Counted from the first letter of the stretch, positions 1 through 10,098 are shown. The stretch: 64,000 bases of DNA from Pseudoxanthomonas kaohsiungensis (GCF_010211765.1 NZ_PDWO01000003.1:62001-126000), one strand, 5' to 3'. Made by a program: numbers and translations. Notes: generated by a model from the sequence alone, not told the origin.

Positions 1-327
1 GGGCACGTCGGGACGGTGCAGCAGCTCGTAGGCCGCCAGCCGCAGCACCGCGCGCTCGATCGCGTCGACCTCCTCGACCGTGCGGTCCAGATGCGGCGCC
101 AGCGCCGCGTCCAGGCCCGCGCGTTCGGCCAGCACGCCGCGGACCAGGTCCTCGAAGTACTCCAGGTCGGCCACTTCATGCGCCTGCTCGTGGGCGAACT
201 GGGCGATCACCTGCTGGGTCGTGCCGCCGGAGATCTGCCAGGCATAGATGGCCTGCAACGCGCGGCGGCGTGCGCGCCCGCGCAGCACCGGATCGACACC
301 CGTGCGCGGGCGGTAGGGACGGTTCAT
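1..327 (-). CDS. nusB: transcription antitermination factor NusB (partial, C-terminus off the left edge)
   Basis: These are the first 109 residues of NusB; the gene reads leftward and is cut by the window edge. NusB with ribosomal protein S10 binds boxA RNA in rRNA leaders and helps build antitermination complexes in the cytoplasm. The visible protein opens with [10 protein letters not shown] and continues with [11 protein letters not shown], the basic first helix and the ALQA-x-YAW signature of the family, then a typical all-helical body. The ATG overlaps the ribH stop (ATGA, 324-327), so the two are translationally coupled. The order ribH-nusB at the end of a riboflavin cluster is standard in proteobacteria, which supports the call. 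Confidence 0.93.
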   Translation of the reverse strand, partial: MNRPYRPRTGVDPVLRGRARRRALQAIYAWQISGGTTQQVIAQFAHEQAHEVADLEYFEDLVRGVLAERAGLDAALAPHLDRTVEEVDAIERAVLRLAAYELLHRPDVP

Positions 328-791
328 CGCAGGTGCTCCAGCAGGTTGACCATTTCCAGCGCGGCCAGCGCCGCTTCCTCGCCCTTGTTGCCGTGGCTGC
401 CGCCGGCGCGCGCCTCGGCATCCTCGAACTTCTCCACCGCCAGCACGCCATTGAGCACCGGCACGCCGGTGTCCAGCGCCACCCGCATCAGGCCCTGCGC
501 GCAGAGGTCGGCGACGTGTTCGTAATGGCGGGTGTCGCCGCGGACCACGCACCCGAGCACGATCAGCGCCCGATGGGCACCAGCGGTGGCCAGGCGCTGG
601 GCGGCCAGCGGCAGTTCCCAGGCCCCCGGCAGCCGGACCACGTCCACCGCCTCGTCGGGCACGCCGTTCCCGGCCAGGCAGCGGCGGGCGCCGGCGACCA
701 GGGCGTCGGTGATGCGTGCGTTCCAGCGGCTGGCCAGGATCGCGAAGCGGGCGTCGGCCGGCAGACGCAGGTCGCCTTCGTACAGGGTCAT
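324..791 (-). CDS. ribH: 6,7-dimethyl-8-ribityllumazine synthase
   Basis: RibH condenses 5-amino-6-ribitylamino-uracil with 3,4-dihydroxy-2-butanone 4-phosphate to give lumazine, the penultimate step of riboflavin synthesis. The 155-residue product is of normal length. It shows the substrate motifs SRWNARIT (about 21-28), LPGAWELP (54-61) and [14 protein letters not shown] (80-93), which contains the catalytic histidine. The end region [16 protein letters not shown] is also typical. The ATG at 791 opens the conserved [10 protein letters not shown]. It is separated from ribBA by 218 bases filled with palindromic repeats, so it may depend on read-through from the FMN-riboswitch-controlled ribE-ribBA transcript. 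Its stop overlaps the nusB start. Confidence 0.96.
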   Translation of the reverse strand: MTLYEGDLRLPADARFAILASRWNARITDALVAGARRCLAGNGVPDEAVDVVRLPGAWELPLAAQRLATAGAHRALIVLGCVVRGDTRHYEHVADLCAQGLMRVALDTGVPVLNGVLAVEKFEDAEARAGGSHGNKGEEAALAALEMVNLLEHLR

Positions 792-887
792 GGGGACGTG
801 GATTCCTCGGGGGTCGGACAGTTTAACGGAGCCGGGCGCAGCCGTAGCGCGGCGCCCTGCCCCGCGGCCAGGTCCGGCGAGCCCGGC

Positions 888-1013
888 GTAGAGCCGGGCT
901 CTGCCCGGCTGCGCACGTCCGACGGAGCGACGTCGTAGAGCCGGGCTCCGCCCGGCTGCCCACGTCCGACGGAGCGACGTCCCGGCAAGCAGCGGGGCAG
1001 AGCCCCGCTCTAC
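888..1013. repeat. GTAG-headed palindromes: two 47-bp tandem units plus an inverted arm
   Basis: Positions 888-934 and 935-981 are two 47-bp direct copies that differ at two positions. Each begins GTAGAGCCGGGCT, forms a GC palindrome, and ends with a shared GCACGTCCGACG-type tail. An inverted arm, whose reverse complement starts GTAGAGCGGGGCT, ends at 1013. The TAG of that arm is the stop codon of ribBA. The elements resemble the SMAG/REP palindromes (terminal GTAG) known from Stenotrophomonas. Confidence 0.8.
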
Positions 1014-2104
1014 AGGGTGACGTACTCGACGACCTCCAGGCCGTAGCCGGCCAGCCCGACCTGCCTGCGCGGGGTGCCCAGCACCCGCAGCCGGCCCAGG
1101 CCCAGGTCGGCCAGGATCTGGGCGCCGGCGCCGTTGCGACGCCACTGGCCGACGTCCTTGGTGTTGGTCTTCAGCTCCGGCTGCTTGCGCAGCCGGGCCA
1201 GCAGCGCTTCGGCGTTGCGCGGCTCGGACAGCACGACCATGACCCCCTGCCCTTCGGCGGCGATCGCCCGCAGCGCATCGGTGGCGTGCACGCCGAAATC
1301 GTCGCGGCGCCAGTGCAACAGGTCGCTGAGCGGGTTTTCCACCTGCACCCGCACCAGGGTCGGCACGTCCCGCCCGGGGGTGCCGCGGACCAGGGCGAAG
1401 TGCAGCTCGTGGGCGATGCGGTCGCGGTAGGTCAGCAGCCGGAACGGACCGAACTCGGTATCGATCTCGCGCTCGTCGATGCGCTCCACGGTGTGCTCGG
1501 TGGCCAGCCGCCAGGCGATCAGGTCGGCGATCGAACCCATCTTCAGGCCGTGCTCGCGCGCGAACACTTCCAGCTCCGGGCGCCGGGCCATGCTGCCGTC
1601 GGCGTTCATCACCTCCACCAGCACCCCGGCCGGCTCCAGCCCCGCCAGCATCGGCAGGTCGCTGGCCGCCTCGGTGTGGCCGGCGCGGGTCAGCACCCCG
1701 CCGGGCTGGGCGGCCAGGGGGAAGATGTGGCCGGGCTGGCTCAGGTCGGACGGCCTGGCATCCGGACGGACCGCGGTGCGGATAGTGTGCGCCCGGTCGT
1801 AGGCGGAGATGCCGGTGGTCACGCCCTCGGCCGCCTCGATGCTGACGGTGAAGTTGGTCTGGAACTGCGCGGTATTGGTCTGCACCATCGGCGCCAGGCC
1901 CAGCTGCGCGCAGCGCTCGCGGGTCAGCGACAGGCAGACCAGGCCGCGGGCGTGGGTGACCATGAAGTTGATGTCGGCCGGGCGCACCAGCTCGGCGGCC
2001 ATGATCAGGTCGCCTTCGTTCTCGCGGTCCTCGTCGTCGACGATCACTACCATGCGGCCGGCGCGGATCTCTTCCAGCAGCTCGGGAACGGGTGCGAAGT
2101 TCAT
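1010..2104 (-). CDS. ribB: 3,4-dihydroxy-2-butanone 4-phosphate synthase with degenerate GTP cyclohydrolase II domain
   Basis: The N-terminal half (about 1-200) is DHBP synthase, which makes the four-carbon unit of riboflavin from ribulose 5-phosphate. It has the acidic loop [12 protein letters not shown] (23-34), the [11 protein letters not shown] segment and the TRAGHTEAA motif. The C-terminal half aligns in position with GTP cyclohydrolase II (RibA), but the zinc-binding Cys cluster of active RibA is absent: [15 protein letters not shown] stands where RVHSEC would be expected. That half is therefore probably not a cyclohydrolase, so a separate ribA should exist elsewhere. At 364 residues the length is typical of fused RibBA. 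The start overlaps the ribE stop (ATGA, 2101-2104). The TAG stop lies inside a GTAG-headed repeat. Confidence 0.93.
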   Translation of the reverse strand: MNFAPVPELLEEIRAGRMVVIVDDEDRENEGDLIMAAELVRPADINFMVTHARGLVCLSLTRERCAQLGLAPMVQTNTAQFQTNFTVSIEAAEGVTTGISAYDRAHTIRTAVRPDARPSDLSQPGHIFPLAAQPGGVLTRAGHTEAASDLPMLAGLEPAGVLVEVMNADGSMARRPELEVFAREHGLKMGSIADLIAWRLATEHTVERIDEREIDTEFGPFRLLTYRDRIAHELHFALVRGTPGRDVPTLVRVQVENPLSDLLHWRRDDFGVHATDALRAIAAEGQGVMVVLSEPRNAEALLARLRKQPELKTNTKDVGQWRRNGAGAQILADLGLGRLRVLGTPRRQVGLAGYGLEVVEYVTL

Positions 2105-2748
2105 GCCTGCGCTCCCTCGCCGCCGACGGCATCGACGGCCGCGCGCGCGCCGAGCAGGCGCTCGACGTAGCGCGCAACCAGGTCGATCTCCAGGTTCACC
2201 GCATCGCCCACCGCCGTTTCGGCGAAGCGCGTGTGCGCCACGGTGTGCGGGATCAGCGCGACCTCGAACCCCTCGCCATCGACCGCGTTGACGGTCAGGC
2301 TGACCCCGTCCACGCAGATCGAGCCCTTCTTCGCGACGTACTTCAGCAGCGGCGCCGGCGCGGCGAAGCGCCAGCGCTGCGCACGCGCATCGTCATGCAC
2401 CGCCAGCACCCGGCCGATGCCGTCGACATGGCCGCTGACCAGGTGGCCGCCGAGCCGGTCGCTCGGTCGCATAGCCCGTTCCAGGTTCAGCGCGGCGCCT
2501 TCGGCCAGCGTGCCGAGCGTGGTCAGCACCAGGGTCTCGGTGGACGCGTCGGCCTGGAACGAGCCGGCGTCGAACGCGACCACGGTCAGGCAGACGCCGT
2601 TCACCGCGATGCTTTCGCCCAGGCGCACGTCTTCCCCACGCTCGCCCAACCAAGGCAGCGATCCGGTGGCGAAGGTGAAGCGGACGTCGCCACCGCGCGG
2701 CTCGCGCGCGGCCAGGCGGCCGACGCCCTCGATGATTCCGGTGAACAT
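2101..2748 (-). CDS. ribE: riboflavin synthase alpha chain
   Basis: Riboflavin synthase dismutates two lumazine molecules into riboflavin and the pyrimidine that RibH recycles. The 215-residue product carries the two tandem lumazine-binding domains expected. The first starts [12 protein letters not shown] and contains [13 protein letters not shown]. The second contains [14 protein letters not shown] (about 95-108) and [11 protein letters not shown]. This internal duplication is diagnostic. The ATG at 2748 is preceded by a GGAGG-type ribosome site, and the frame stays open further upstream without family similarity. It is the first gene after the FMN riboswitch and overlaps ribBA by four bases, so ribE-ribBA are one FMN-repressed unit. 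Confidence 0.97.
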   Translation of the reverse strand: MFTGIIEGVGRLAAREPRGGDVRFTFATGSLPWLGERGEDVRLGESIAVNGVCLTVVAFDAGSFQADASTETLVLTTLGTLAEGAALNLERAMRPSDRLGGHLVSGHVDGIGRVLAVHDDARAQRWRFAAPAPLLKYVAKKGSICVDGVSLTVNAVDGEGFEVALIPHTVAHTRFAETAVGDAVNLEIDLVARYVERLLGARAAVDAVGGEGAQA

Positions 2749-2836
2749 CAGCAGGCCTCCGTGGCGACGACGGGCCTGGCGCGGTGCGGCCGGTCGGCCA
2801 CGCGGACGGAGAAGGCAGAGGGGGCGAGGTACATGT

Positions 2837-2863
2837 ACGTCTTCCGCTGGAGGGGGAAGACGT
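2837..2863 (-). promoter_or_regulatory. expression-platform hairpin of the FMN riboswitch
   Basis: A perfect 9-bp stem (ACGTCTTCC / GGAAGACGT, 2837-2845 with 2855-2863) and a 9-base loop lies between the aptamer and the ribE start. Its arms repeat the GTCTTC/GAAGAC sequence of the aptamer P1 stem, so mutually exclusive pairing with P1 is possible. No U-run follows in the minus-strand direction, which argues against a simple intrinsic terminator. The switching mechanism is inferred. Confidence 0.6.
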
Positions 2864-2907
2864 CCCAGGGACGCGCACGCGCCGCCCCGCACGGGCCGGG
2901 CGACGGT

Positions 2908-3087
2908 GTCTTCTTTCATCCGGACTCTAGGACGTGGCCAGGGGCCACGCCGCAACCGTCGGCTCCGGCATCGGACCGGATCTGCTGACCTCCCGGCGAT
3001 GGCCGGGAGCGCTCGCGGGCTCGCGCCGCATCCCTCGCGGGACCGCGCCTACCGCCGGTGGGGAATTCCACCCCGCCCTGAAGACGT
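2908..3087 (-). ncRNA. FMN riboswitch (RFN element) upstream of ribE
   Basis: Read on the minus strand, the segment contains the conserved RFN landmarks in order: TCTTCAGGGCGGGGTG, AATTCCCCACCGGCGGT, AGCCCGCGAGC, GGTCAGCAGATCCGGT, GCCGGAGCCGACGGT, and the closing GAGTCCGGATGAAAGAAGAC. The first GTCTTC (near 3087) and last GAAGAC (near 2909) pair as P1. The family binds FMN and lowers expression of riboflavin genes. The element controls ribE-ribBA and possibly ribH-nusB, but not ribD, which lies upstream behind an opposite-strand gene. Confidence 0.95.
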
Positions 3088-3124
3088 CTGGTTTTTTCTG
3101 GCATGCCGGCGAACCGGCGGCGGC

Positions 3125-3130
3125 ATTCTA
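3125..3130 (-). promoter_or_regulatory. putative -10 box for the riboswitch transcript
   Basis: TAGAAT on the minus strand sits about 38 bases before the first aptamer base, a suitable distance for a start site just upstream of the RFN element. No good TTGACA-like -35 is visible at 17 bases. The same TAGAAT hexamer precedes xanA and etfBA in this window. Confidence 0.35.
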
Positions 3131-3253
3131 CACCGCGGGCCAGGTACGCCCGAATTGTGAAATTACGGTTAAAATGTGCGCGCGGTCATGGGGATCGCCT
3201 GCCTCCCGGCAATCGGGCGGCTACAGGGACTTCACTTCGGAGATTCAAGCACC

Positions 3254-3880
3254 ATGCGCAACCTGCTTCTGGCCGCCCTGCTGGGCGCGCTGCCGTTCAC
3301 CGCGTCCGCCGCCGACGGCATCAGCTACGACTACATCGAAGCCGGCTGGACCCAATTCGAGATCAACGACGACTGGCTGGGCGACCCGGACGGCGACGGC
3401 GGCTACCTCCGCGGCTCGTTCTCGATCGCCCGCAACGTGCACCTGTTCGGCGCGTACGCGACGGTGTCCACCACCTACGACTACGACGACGCGCGGATCA
3501 AGTACGAGCTGGCGCAGCCGGAGTTCGGCATCGGTTACCACCAGGAAATGACCGGCAACCTCGACTTCACCGCCGACCTGGCCTGGGTGCGCGTGAACGG
3601 CGAGGTGAAGGTGTCCGGTACCGGCGACCCGGACCTCGATGGCACCTACAAGGACCACACCAACGCCGGCCGCGTGACCACCGGCGTGCGCGGCAAGCCT
3701 TCGCCGCGCACCGAGCTGTGGCTGAAGGGCGGCTACCTGGACGGCAGCGACCTGGATGGCTCGTTCGTCGGCACCCTCGGCGGCCAGCTGGCCTTCACCC
3801 CCGCCTGGGGCCTGGTCGGCGAAGTGGAAGTCATCGAAGACACCACCCGCTTCAACGTGGGCATCCGCGCCAGCTTCTGA
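3254..3880 (+). CDS. small outer-membrane beta-barrel protein (Ax21/Omp1X-like)
   Basis: The 208-residue product has a clear signal peptide (MRNLLLAALLGALPFTASAA, cleavage after ASA near residue 20) and an alternating-residue, Tyr/Trp/Gly/Asp-rich body ending in phenylalanine (NVGIRASF), as outer-membrane barrels do. The opening GISYDYIEAGWTQ and the segment NVHLFGAYATVS resemble the small Ax21/Omp1X family of Xanthomonas and Stenotrophomonas outer-membrane proteins; this is judged by eye, so the family label is tentative. No enzymatic role is suggested. It lies on the opposite strand between ribD and the FMN riboswitch, splitting the riboflavin cluster. A strong terminator follows 23 bases after the stop. 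Confidence 0.8.
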   Translation: MRNLLLAALLGALPFTASAADGISYDYIEAGWTQFEINDDWLGDPDGDGGYLRGSFSIARNVHLFGAYATVSTTYDYDDARIKYELAQPEFGIGYHQEMTGNLDFTADLAWVRVNGEVKVSGTGDPDLDGTYKDHTNAGRVTTGVRGKPSPRTELWLKGGYLDGSDLDGSFVGTLGGQLAFTPAWGLVGEVEVIEDTTRFNVGIRASF

Positions 3881-3902
3881 GCCGGGCGCTTGCGGTATTG
3901 CG

Positions 3903-3934
3903 GCGACGGGCCCTGCGGGGCCCGTCGCTTTTTC
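3903..3934 (+). terminator. intrinsic terminator after the outer-membrane protein gene
   Basis: A perfect 10-bp stem (GCGACGGGCC / GGCCCGTCGC) with a 6-base loop is followed by TTTTT at 3929-3933. The T-run touches the ribD stop codon of the convergent gene. Confidence 0.88.
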
Positions 3935-5024
3935 AGGCCACCGGGCGCAGCAGCAGGCGGCGGTCGTCGCCGAGGCGGGCCTCGTCGACCAGGCTCAAAC
4001 GCAGGCGCTCGGCCATCGCCTCGATGCCCAGCCCGGCGAACAGCGGCCGGGCGCCGTCGCCGAGCAGCAGCGGCGCCTGGTAGAGCAGCAGTTCGTCGAC
4101 CAGGCCGGCCCGCAGCAAGGCCCCGCACAGCACCGGCCCGGCCTCGACCTGGACCTCGTTGATGCCGCGCCCGGCGAGCAGCTGCAGCGCCGCCGCCAGG
4201 TCGGGCCGGCCATCGCGCAGCGGCAGCGCCGCGAACTCGGCCGCGGTGCCGGGCGGCGGGAGCGCGCCCGGTCCATGCAGGTAGAGGGTGGGCGCGGCGG
4301 TATCGCGCACCCGTCCCCGGGCCAGGCTGCGCAGGCCGGTGTCGAGCACCACCCGCAGCGGCGGCACGAAATCGGCCGCCGGATCCAGGCGCACCGTCAG
4401 CGCGGGATCGTCGGCCAGCACGGTGTCGGCGCCGGTGAGGATGGCCGCGCTGCGCGCGCGCCAGCGCTGCACGTCGGCGCGCGCGGCCTCGCCGGTGATC
4501 CACTTCGATTCGCCGCTGGACATCGCCGTGCGTCCATCCAGGCTGGCGGCCAGCTTGATCCGCAGCCATGGCCGGCCACGCTCGATGCGCGAGAGGAAGC
4601 CGCGGTTGAGCTCGCGCGCCTGCGTCTCCATCAGGCCGGCGGCCACTTCGATTCCGGCGGACTGCAGGCGGGCGAAGCCGGCGCCGTCCACGCGCGGGAA
4701 CGGGTCGCGCATCGCCGCCACGACCCGCGACACGCCCGCGGCGACCAGCGCTTCGGCGCAGGGCGGCGTGCGGCCGTGGTGGGCGCAAGGCTCCAGGGTC
4801 ACGTATGCGGTCGCGCCGCGCGCACGGTCGCCGGCCGCGCGCAGCGCGAACACCTCCGCGTGCGGCTGCCCGGTACGCGGATGCCAGCCCTCGCCGACGA
4901 CCTCGCCGTCGCGCACGATCACGCAGCCGACCATCGGGTTGGGGCGGGCGGTGTACAGGCCGCGCGCGGCCAGCGCCAGCGCATGCGCCATCGCCTGCTG
5001 GTCGGCAGGATCGAACCGGTTCAC
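3933..5024 (-). CDS. ribD: bifunctional diaminohydroxyphosphoribosylaminopyrimidine deaminase / 5-amino-6-(5-phosphoribosylamino)uracil reductase
   Basis: RibD carries out the second and third steps of riboflavin synthesis. The N-terminal deaminase domain shows the zinc motif HAE (55-57) and PC-x8-C (LEPCAHHGRTPPC, about 78-89). The C-terminal reductase domain starts near 145 (RPWLRIKLAASLDGRTA) and includes GADTVLADDPALTVR and the end region VDELLLYQAPLLLGDG. At 363 residues it is full length. The GTG at 5024 was chosen because it opens the conserved VNRFDPADQQAMAHAL and overlaps the upstream acetyltransferase stop (GTGA, 5021-5024). It is separated from ribE by an opposite-strand gene and the riboswitch, so it is likely transcribed with nrdR. 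Confidence 0.96.
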   Translation of the reverse strand: MNRFDPADQQAMAHALALAARGLYTARPNPMVGCVIVRDGEVVGEGWHPRTGQPHAEVFALRAAGDRARGATAYVTLEPCAHHGRTPPCAEALVAAGVSRVVAAMRDPFPRVDGAGFARLQSAGIEVAAGLMETQARELNRGFLSRIERGRPWLRIKLAASLDGRTAMSSGESKWITGEAARADVQRWRARSAAILTGADTVLADDPALTVRLDPAADFVPPLRVVLDTGLRSLARGRVRDTAAPTLYLHGPGALPPPGTAAEFAALPLRDGRPDLAAALQLLAGRGINEVQVEAGPVLCGALLRAGLVDELLLYQAPLLLGDGARPLFAGLGIEAMAERLRLSLVDEARLGDDRRLLLRPVA

Positions 5025-5500
5025 CGCTCCGGCCCTGCGCAGTCCACCGCCATCACCTGCACCTGCAGCGGACCGAGCACCACCGTGGCGTGGTCGCGCC
5101 AGCCCAGCCTGCGGTACCAGTCCGCCACGGTCCCGGTGCAGTACAGGTACAACCGGGCCACGCCGAGCGCGGCCGCCTCGGCGACGCAGCGGGCGACCAG
5201 CGCCGCGCCGACGCCCTGGCCGCGCGCCTGTGGCCGCACGTACAGGCTGGCCAGCCACGGCGAGTACTGGCGGATGTGTTCGTGGTCTTCCTGCAGCAGG
5301 CTGACCGAGCCGAGCCAGTCGCCGCTGGCATCCAGCGCCAGCAGCGTCGACGGGATCGCGCAGGCGCGGGTGTGGCTGCGCAGCTCGCCGGCCGCCTGGG
5401 CGAGCGTCCAGTCCGGCAGCAGCGCGCCGAACGCCTCGACGTGGGCGGCGGCCAGGGCGTCCACGTGCCAGGGATGGTCGCGCAGCCAGGCGATGCGCAT
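5021..5500 (-). CDS. GNAT-family N-acetyltransferase
   Basis: A 159-residue single-domain acetyltransferase of the GNAT fold, which uses acetyl-CoA to acetylate an amine; the substrate cannot be told from sequence. The acetyl-CoA-binding motif A is visible as LYVRPQARGQGVGAALV (about 91-107, Q/RxxGxG/A type), preceded by the beta-strand SVSLLQEDHE and followed by ARLYLYCTGTVADWYRRLGW, the usual final strand-helix with the catalytic tyrosine region. The ATG at 5500 lies 8 bases after the nrdR stop, and the stop overlaps ribD, so it belongs to the nrdR-ribD transcription unit. Confidence 0.85.
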   Translation of the reverse strand: MRIAWLRDHPWHVDALAAAHVEAFGALLPDWTLAQAAGELRSHTRACAIPSTLLALDASGDWLGSVSLLQEDHEHIRQYSPWLASLYVRPQARGQGVGAALVARCVAEAAALGVARLYLYCTGTVADWYRRLGWRDHATVVLGPLQVQVMAVDCAGPER

Positions 5501-5508
5501 GGCTGCGC

Positions 5509-6048
5509 TCAGCGCTTCTTCTGCCGGTCGGCGTGCTTGTCGATGGACACGACCTCGCCGCCCTGCAGCAGCGGCAGCTGGCCGCTGCCCGGCGGCAGGT
5601 CGCGCTCGAGCTTCTCGATCTCCTCGCGGAAATCGGCCACGTCCTCGAAGCTGCGGTAGACCGAGGCGAAGCGGACGTAGCCGACGTGGTCGAGCTTGCG
5701 CAACTCGTCCATGACGAACTCGCCGATCCGGCGCGAATTGAGCTCGCGCTCGCCGCTCATGCGCACCGCATGCACCACCGCGCGCACCGCCGCCTCGATC
5801 TGCTCCTCGGCCACCGGCCGCTTCTGCAACGCGCGGTCGAAGCCCACGCGCAGCTTGCGCGCGTCGAAGGCCTCGCGCCGGCCGTCGTTCTTGATGATCG
5901 CCGGCAGCTTGAGCTCGACCGTCTCCAGGGTGCTGAAGCGCTCGCCGCATGCCTCGCACTCGCGGCGCCGCCGGATGGTGGCGCCGTCCTCGGACACGCG
6001 CGAGTCGATCACGCGGGTGTCGGTGTGCTGGCAGTACGGGCAGTGCAT
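5509..6048 (-). CDS. nrdR: transcriptional repressor NrdR
   Basis: NrdR represses ribonucleotide reductase genes by binding NrdR boxes; an ATP/dATP-binding cone senses nucleotide status. The N-terminal zinc ribbon is intact (CPYC at 3-6, CEAC at 31-34, with the typical [17 protein letters not shown] stretch). The ATP-cone follows at about 49-139 ([20 protein letters not shown] and later [13 protein letters not shown]). The 179-residue length is slightly longer than the roughly 150 of E. coli because of a charged C-terminal tail ending HADRQKKR. The order glyA-nrdR-ribD is conserved in gammaproteobacteria. Confidence 0.97.
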   Translation of the reverse strand: MHCPYCQHTDTRVIDSRVSEDGATIRRRRECEACGERFSTLETVELKLPAIIKNDGRREAFDARKLRVGFDRALQKRPVAEEQIEAAVRAVVHAVRMSGERELNSRRIGEFVMDELRKLDHVGYVRFASVYRSFEDVADFREEIEKLERDLPPGSGQLPLLQGGEVVSIDKHADRQKKR

Positions 6049-6059
6049 GGGCTAGGCGG

Positions 6060-7313
6060 TCAGCCGTAGACCGGGTACTTGGCGCACTGGGCGGTGACCT
6101 TCGCGCGCACCGCCGCGATGACCGACTCGTCGGCCGGCGCGTCGAGCACGTCGGCGATCCAGTGGGCCAGGTCCACGCAGTCCTGCTCGGTGTAGCCGCG
6201 GGTGGTGACCGCCGGCGTGCCCAGGCGCAGGCCCGAGGTCACGAACGGCGAGCGCGGGTCGTTGGGCACCGAGTTCTTGTTGACGGTGATGTGGGCCTTG
6301 CCCAGCGCGGCCTCCGCGTCCTTGCCGGACACGTCCTTGCCGATCATGTCGACCAGCATCAGGTGGTTCTGGGTGCCGCCGGAGACGATCCGGTAGCCGC
6401 GCGCGACCAGCGTCTGCGCCATCGCCTGCGCGTTCTTCACCACCTGCTGCTGGTAGGCCTTGAACTCCGGCTCCAGCGCCTCCTTGAACGCCACCGCCTT
6501 GGCCGCGATGACGTGCATAAGCGGACCACCCTGGATACCGGGGAACACGATCGACTGCAGCTTCTTGACCAGGTCCTCGCTGGCGCCCTGGGCCAGGATG
6601 ATGCCGCCGCGCGGGCCGCGCAGGGTCTTGTGCGTGGTCGAGGTGACCACGTGCGCGTGCGGCAGCGGATTCGGGTAGACGCCGGCGGCGACCAGGCCGG
6701 CCACGTGGGCCATGTCCACGAAGAAGAGCGCCCCGACCTTGTCGGCGATGGCGCGGAAACGCGCCCAGTCGATCTGCTGCGAGTAGGCCGAGAACCCGGC
6801 CACCACCATCTTCGGCTTGTGCTCCACGGCCAGGCGCTCGACTTCGTCGTAGTCGATCAGGCCCTGGTCGTTGACCCCGTACTGGACCGCGTTGAACAGC
6901 TTGCCCGACGCGTTCACCTTGGCGCCGTGGGTGAGGTGGCCGCCGTGGGCCAGCGACATGCCGAGGATGGTGTCGCCGGGCTGCAGCAGGGCGAAATAGA
7001 CGGCCTGGTTGGCCTGCGAGCCCGAATGCGGCTGCACGTTGGCATAGTCCGCGCCGAACAGCTGCTTGACCCGGTCGATCGCCAGCTGCTCGGCGATGTC
7101 CACGTACTCGCAACCGCCGTAGTAGCGCTTGTGCGGGTAGCCCTCGGCGTACTTGTTGGTCAGCACGCTGCCCTGGGCCTCCAGCACGCGCGGGCTGGCG
7201 TAGTTCTCGCTGGCGATCAGCTCGACGTGGTCTTCCTGGCGGCGCGCCTCGCTGGCGATGGCCGCGGCCAGTTCAGGGTCGTAACCTTCGATACGGGCAT
7301 CGCGCGGGAACAT
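6060..7313 (-). CDS. glyA: serine hydroxymethyltransferase
   Basis: GlyA is the PLP enzyme interconverting serine and glycine with transfer of a one-carbon unit to tetrahydrofolate in the cytoplasm. The 417-residue length equals the bacterial norm. Visible signatures are [34 protein letters not shown], the cofactor region [18 protein letters not shown], and the PLP-lysine motif [16 protein letters not shown] near residue 230. The ATG at 7313 opens the usual [15 protein letters not shown]. It is upstream of nrdR by 11 bases. The bases 7314-7518 separate it from the divergent ettA. Confidence 0.98.
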   Translation of the reverse strand: MFPRDARIEGYDPELAAAIASEARRQEDHVELIASENYASPRVLEAQGSVLTNKYAEGYPHKRYYGGCEYVDIAEQLAIDRVKQLFGADYANVQPHSGSQANQAVYFALLQPGDTILGMSLAHGGHLTHGAKVNASGKLFNAVQYGVNDQGLIDYDEVERLAVEHKPKMVVAGFSAYSQQIDWARFRAIADKVGALFFVDMAHVAGLVAAGVYPNPLPHAHVVTSTTHKTLRGPRGGIILAQGASEDLVKKLQSIVFPGIQGGPLMHVIAAKAVAFKEALEPEFKAYQQQVVKNAQAMAQTLVARGYRIVSGGTQNHLMLVDMIGKDVSGKDAEAALGKAHITVNKNSVPNDPRSPFVTSGLRLGTPAVTTRGYTEQDCVDLAHWIADVLDAPADESVIAAVRAKVTAQCAKYPVYG

Positions 7314-7413
7314 CGGGGCTCCAGGGTATGGGAATCGGGGGGTGGGGCCGCCAATTGTAGCCCTTCGGGCCGCGCCAGGCCCGCCGGACCAGGGCCCGCC
7401 CGGGCCTGGCGAT

Positions 7414-7443
7414 TTGGCGCCCCGCCCCCATATCCGGGATAAT
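7414..7443 (+). promoter_or_regulatory. putative sigma70-type promoter of ettA
   Basis: TTGGCG (7414-7419) and GATAAT (7438-7443) are spaced by 18 bases and lie about 75 bases before the ettA start codon. Predicted by eye only. Confidence 0.35.
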
Positions 7444-7518
7444 CGCCTCCTTCCCGTCCTTCCCCGCGTGGCCCGTATACCGGCGGCCGCGCCGCCTGTC
7501 TGCGGAGCCAGCACCCCC

Positions 7519-9180
<1,662 letters not shown>

Positions 9181-9192
9181 GCTTCAAGCGCC

Positions 9193-10098
9193 TCAGTGTT
9201 CAGCACGACGCCCGCCGCAAGGCGGGCGTTTCGTTTCAGTGCCCAGGGTGGGATGCCGCCACGCACACGGTGTACCGGCATGTGGCTCCTCCACGGCGAG
9301 CATCACCTTAGGAGCGTCACCACCAAGGTCACCATCGCCGCGAAGGAGAGCAGTCCACCCAGCACGAGGTATGTGGTTACGCCGGCGAGCGTGCGCAGCA
9401 ACGACTCCCAAAGGGGAAAGGTCCGCGAACAGCTGGACCAGCGAGTAGATCGTGTAGCAGACCCCCAGGCCGAGCGCGACAGCGGTAGCCTGCGGGAACC
9501 AGCGCTGCAAGGGTACCGACAGACCCCAGAACACGAACAGCTGCACCGTCAGCAGGGCGGTGACGACCAACCACTCCGGGTAATTGCGCCCTGTCCCGAT
9601 GAAAGCCAGGCGGAAGACCAGCGCCTCCAGCGGGACCAGCAGCAGGGTGAGCAGCGCGAAATTCCGGTCGATCCAGTTCTGGACGGCAGGCTGCACCTGG
9701 AGGAACGCGGCCTGCACCGCCCGCTCCTCGACACTGGCACCGGTCGCCGGCAGCGCACCCATCTGGAATGCGAAGTCCATGACGTCGTCATCCAGCAGGA
9801 ATTTGCCCAGGAACACGACTGCTGCCGCCGTGATCATCAGCAATGGGAACGGCCTGGCCTGGCGGGCCCGCCGCCCTTCCAGGTAATCCCGCATCAGGCG
9901 ACCTGGCCGCAACATCAGCTCCTTGAGCGAATACAGGATGCCGCGGTCCATCTGCAGCACGCCGTGCTCGAACTCGTGCCGCATGAAGCGCCAGTCGATG
10001 CGGGGCGCCGGCGTGGGCTGGCCGCAGGCCGGACAGAAATTCTGCTCCACGCCGCCGATGCCGCGCCCGCAGTTGGCACACTCCCTTGCTTCCGTCAT
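9193..10098 (-). CDS. DUF3667 membrane protein with an apparent C-terminal frameshift
   Basis: The N-terminus has a zinc ribbon (CANCG and FCPACGQ), then the DUF3667 core (GILYSLKELMLRPGRLMRDY, motif G-x3-S/T-x3-L-x2-RPG) followed by four to five hydrophobic membrane segments. Function is unknown. As read, the frame stays hydrophobic until LVQLFADLSP (near base 9415) and then turns into a low-complexity Arg/Pro tail ending at 9193. In another frame the coding sequence continues sensibly (RTFPLWESLLRTLAG, then a membrane helix YLVLGGLLSFAAMVTLVV) to a TGA at 9303-9305. An extra base or a two-base loss near 9410-9425 would explain this; a sequencing error is equally possible. Confidence 0.75.
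   Translation of the reverse strand: MTEARECANCGRGIGGVEQNFCPACGQPTPAPRIDWRFMRHEFEHGVLQMDRGILYSLKELMLRPGRLMRDYLEGRRARQARPFPLLMITAAAVVFLGKFLLDDDVMDFAFQMGALPATGASVEERAVQAAFLQVQPAVQNWIDRNFALLTLLLVPLEALVFRLAFIGTGRNYPEWLVVTALLTVQLFVFWGLSVPLQRWFPQATAVALGLGVCYTIYSLVQLFADLSPLGVVAAHARRRNHIPRAGWTALLRGDGDLGGDAPKVMLAVEEPHAGTPCAWRHPTLGTETKRPPCGGRRAEH
9208..9236 (+). terminator. intrinsic terminator of ettA
   Basis: A 9-bp stem (ACGCCCGCC / GGCGGGCGT) with a GCAA tetraloop is followed by TTCGTTT, 28 bases after the ettA stop. It may also serve the convergent DUF3667 gene. Confidence 0.85.

Noticed and set aside
2749-2955. In-frame extension of ribE to an ATG at 2955.
   Set aside because: The extension overlaps the riboswitch and has no similarity to riboflavin synthase; the family starts MFTGIIEG.
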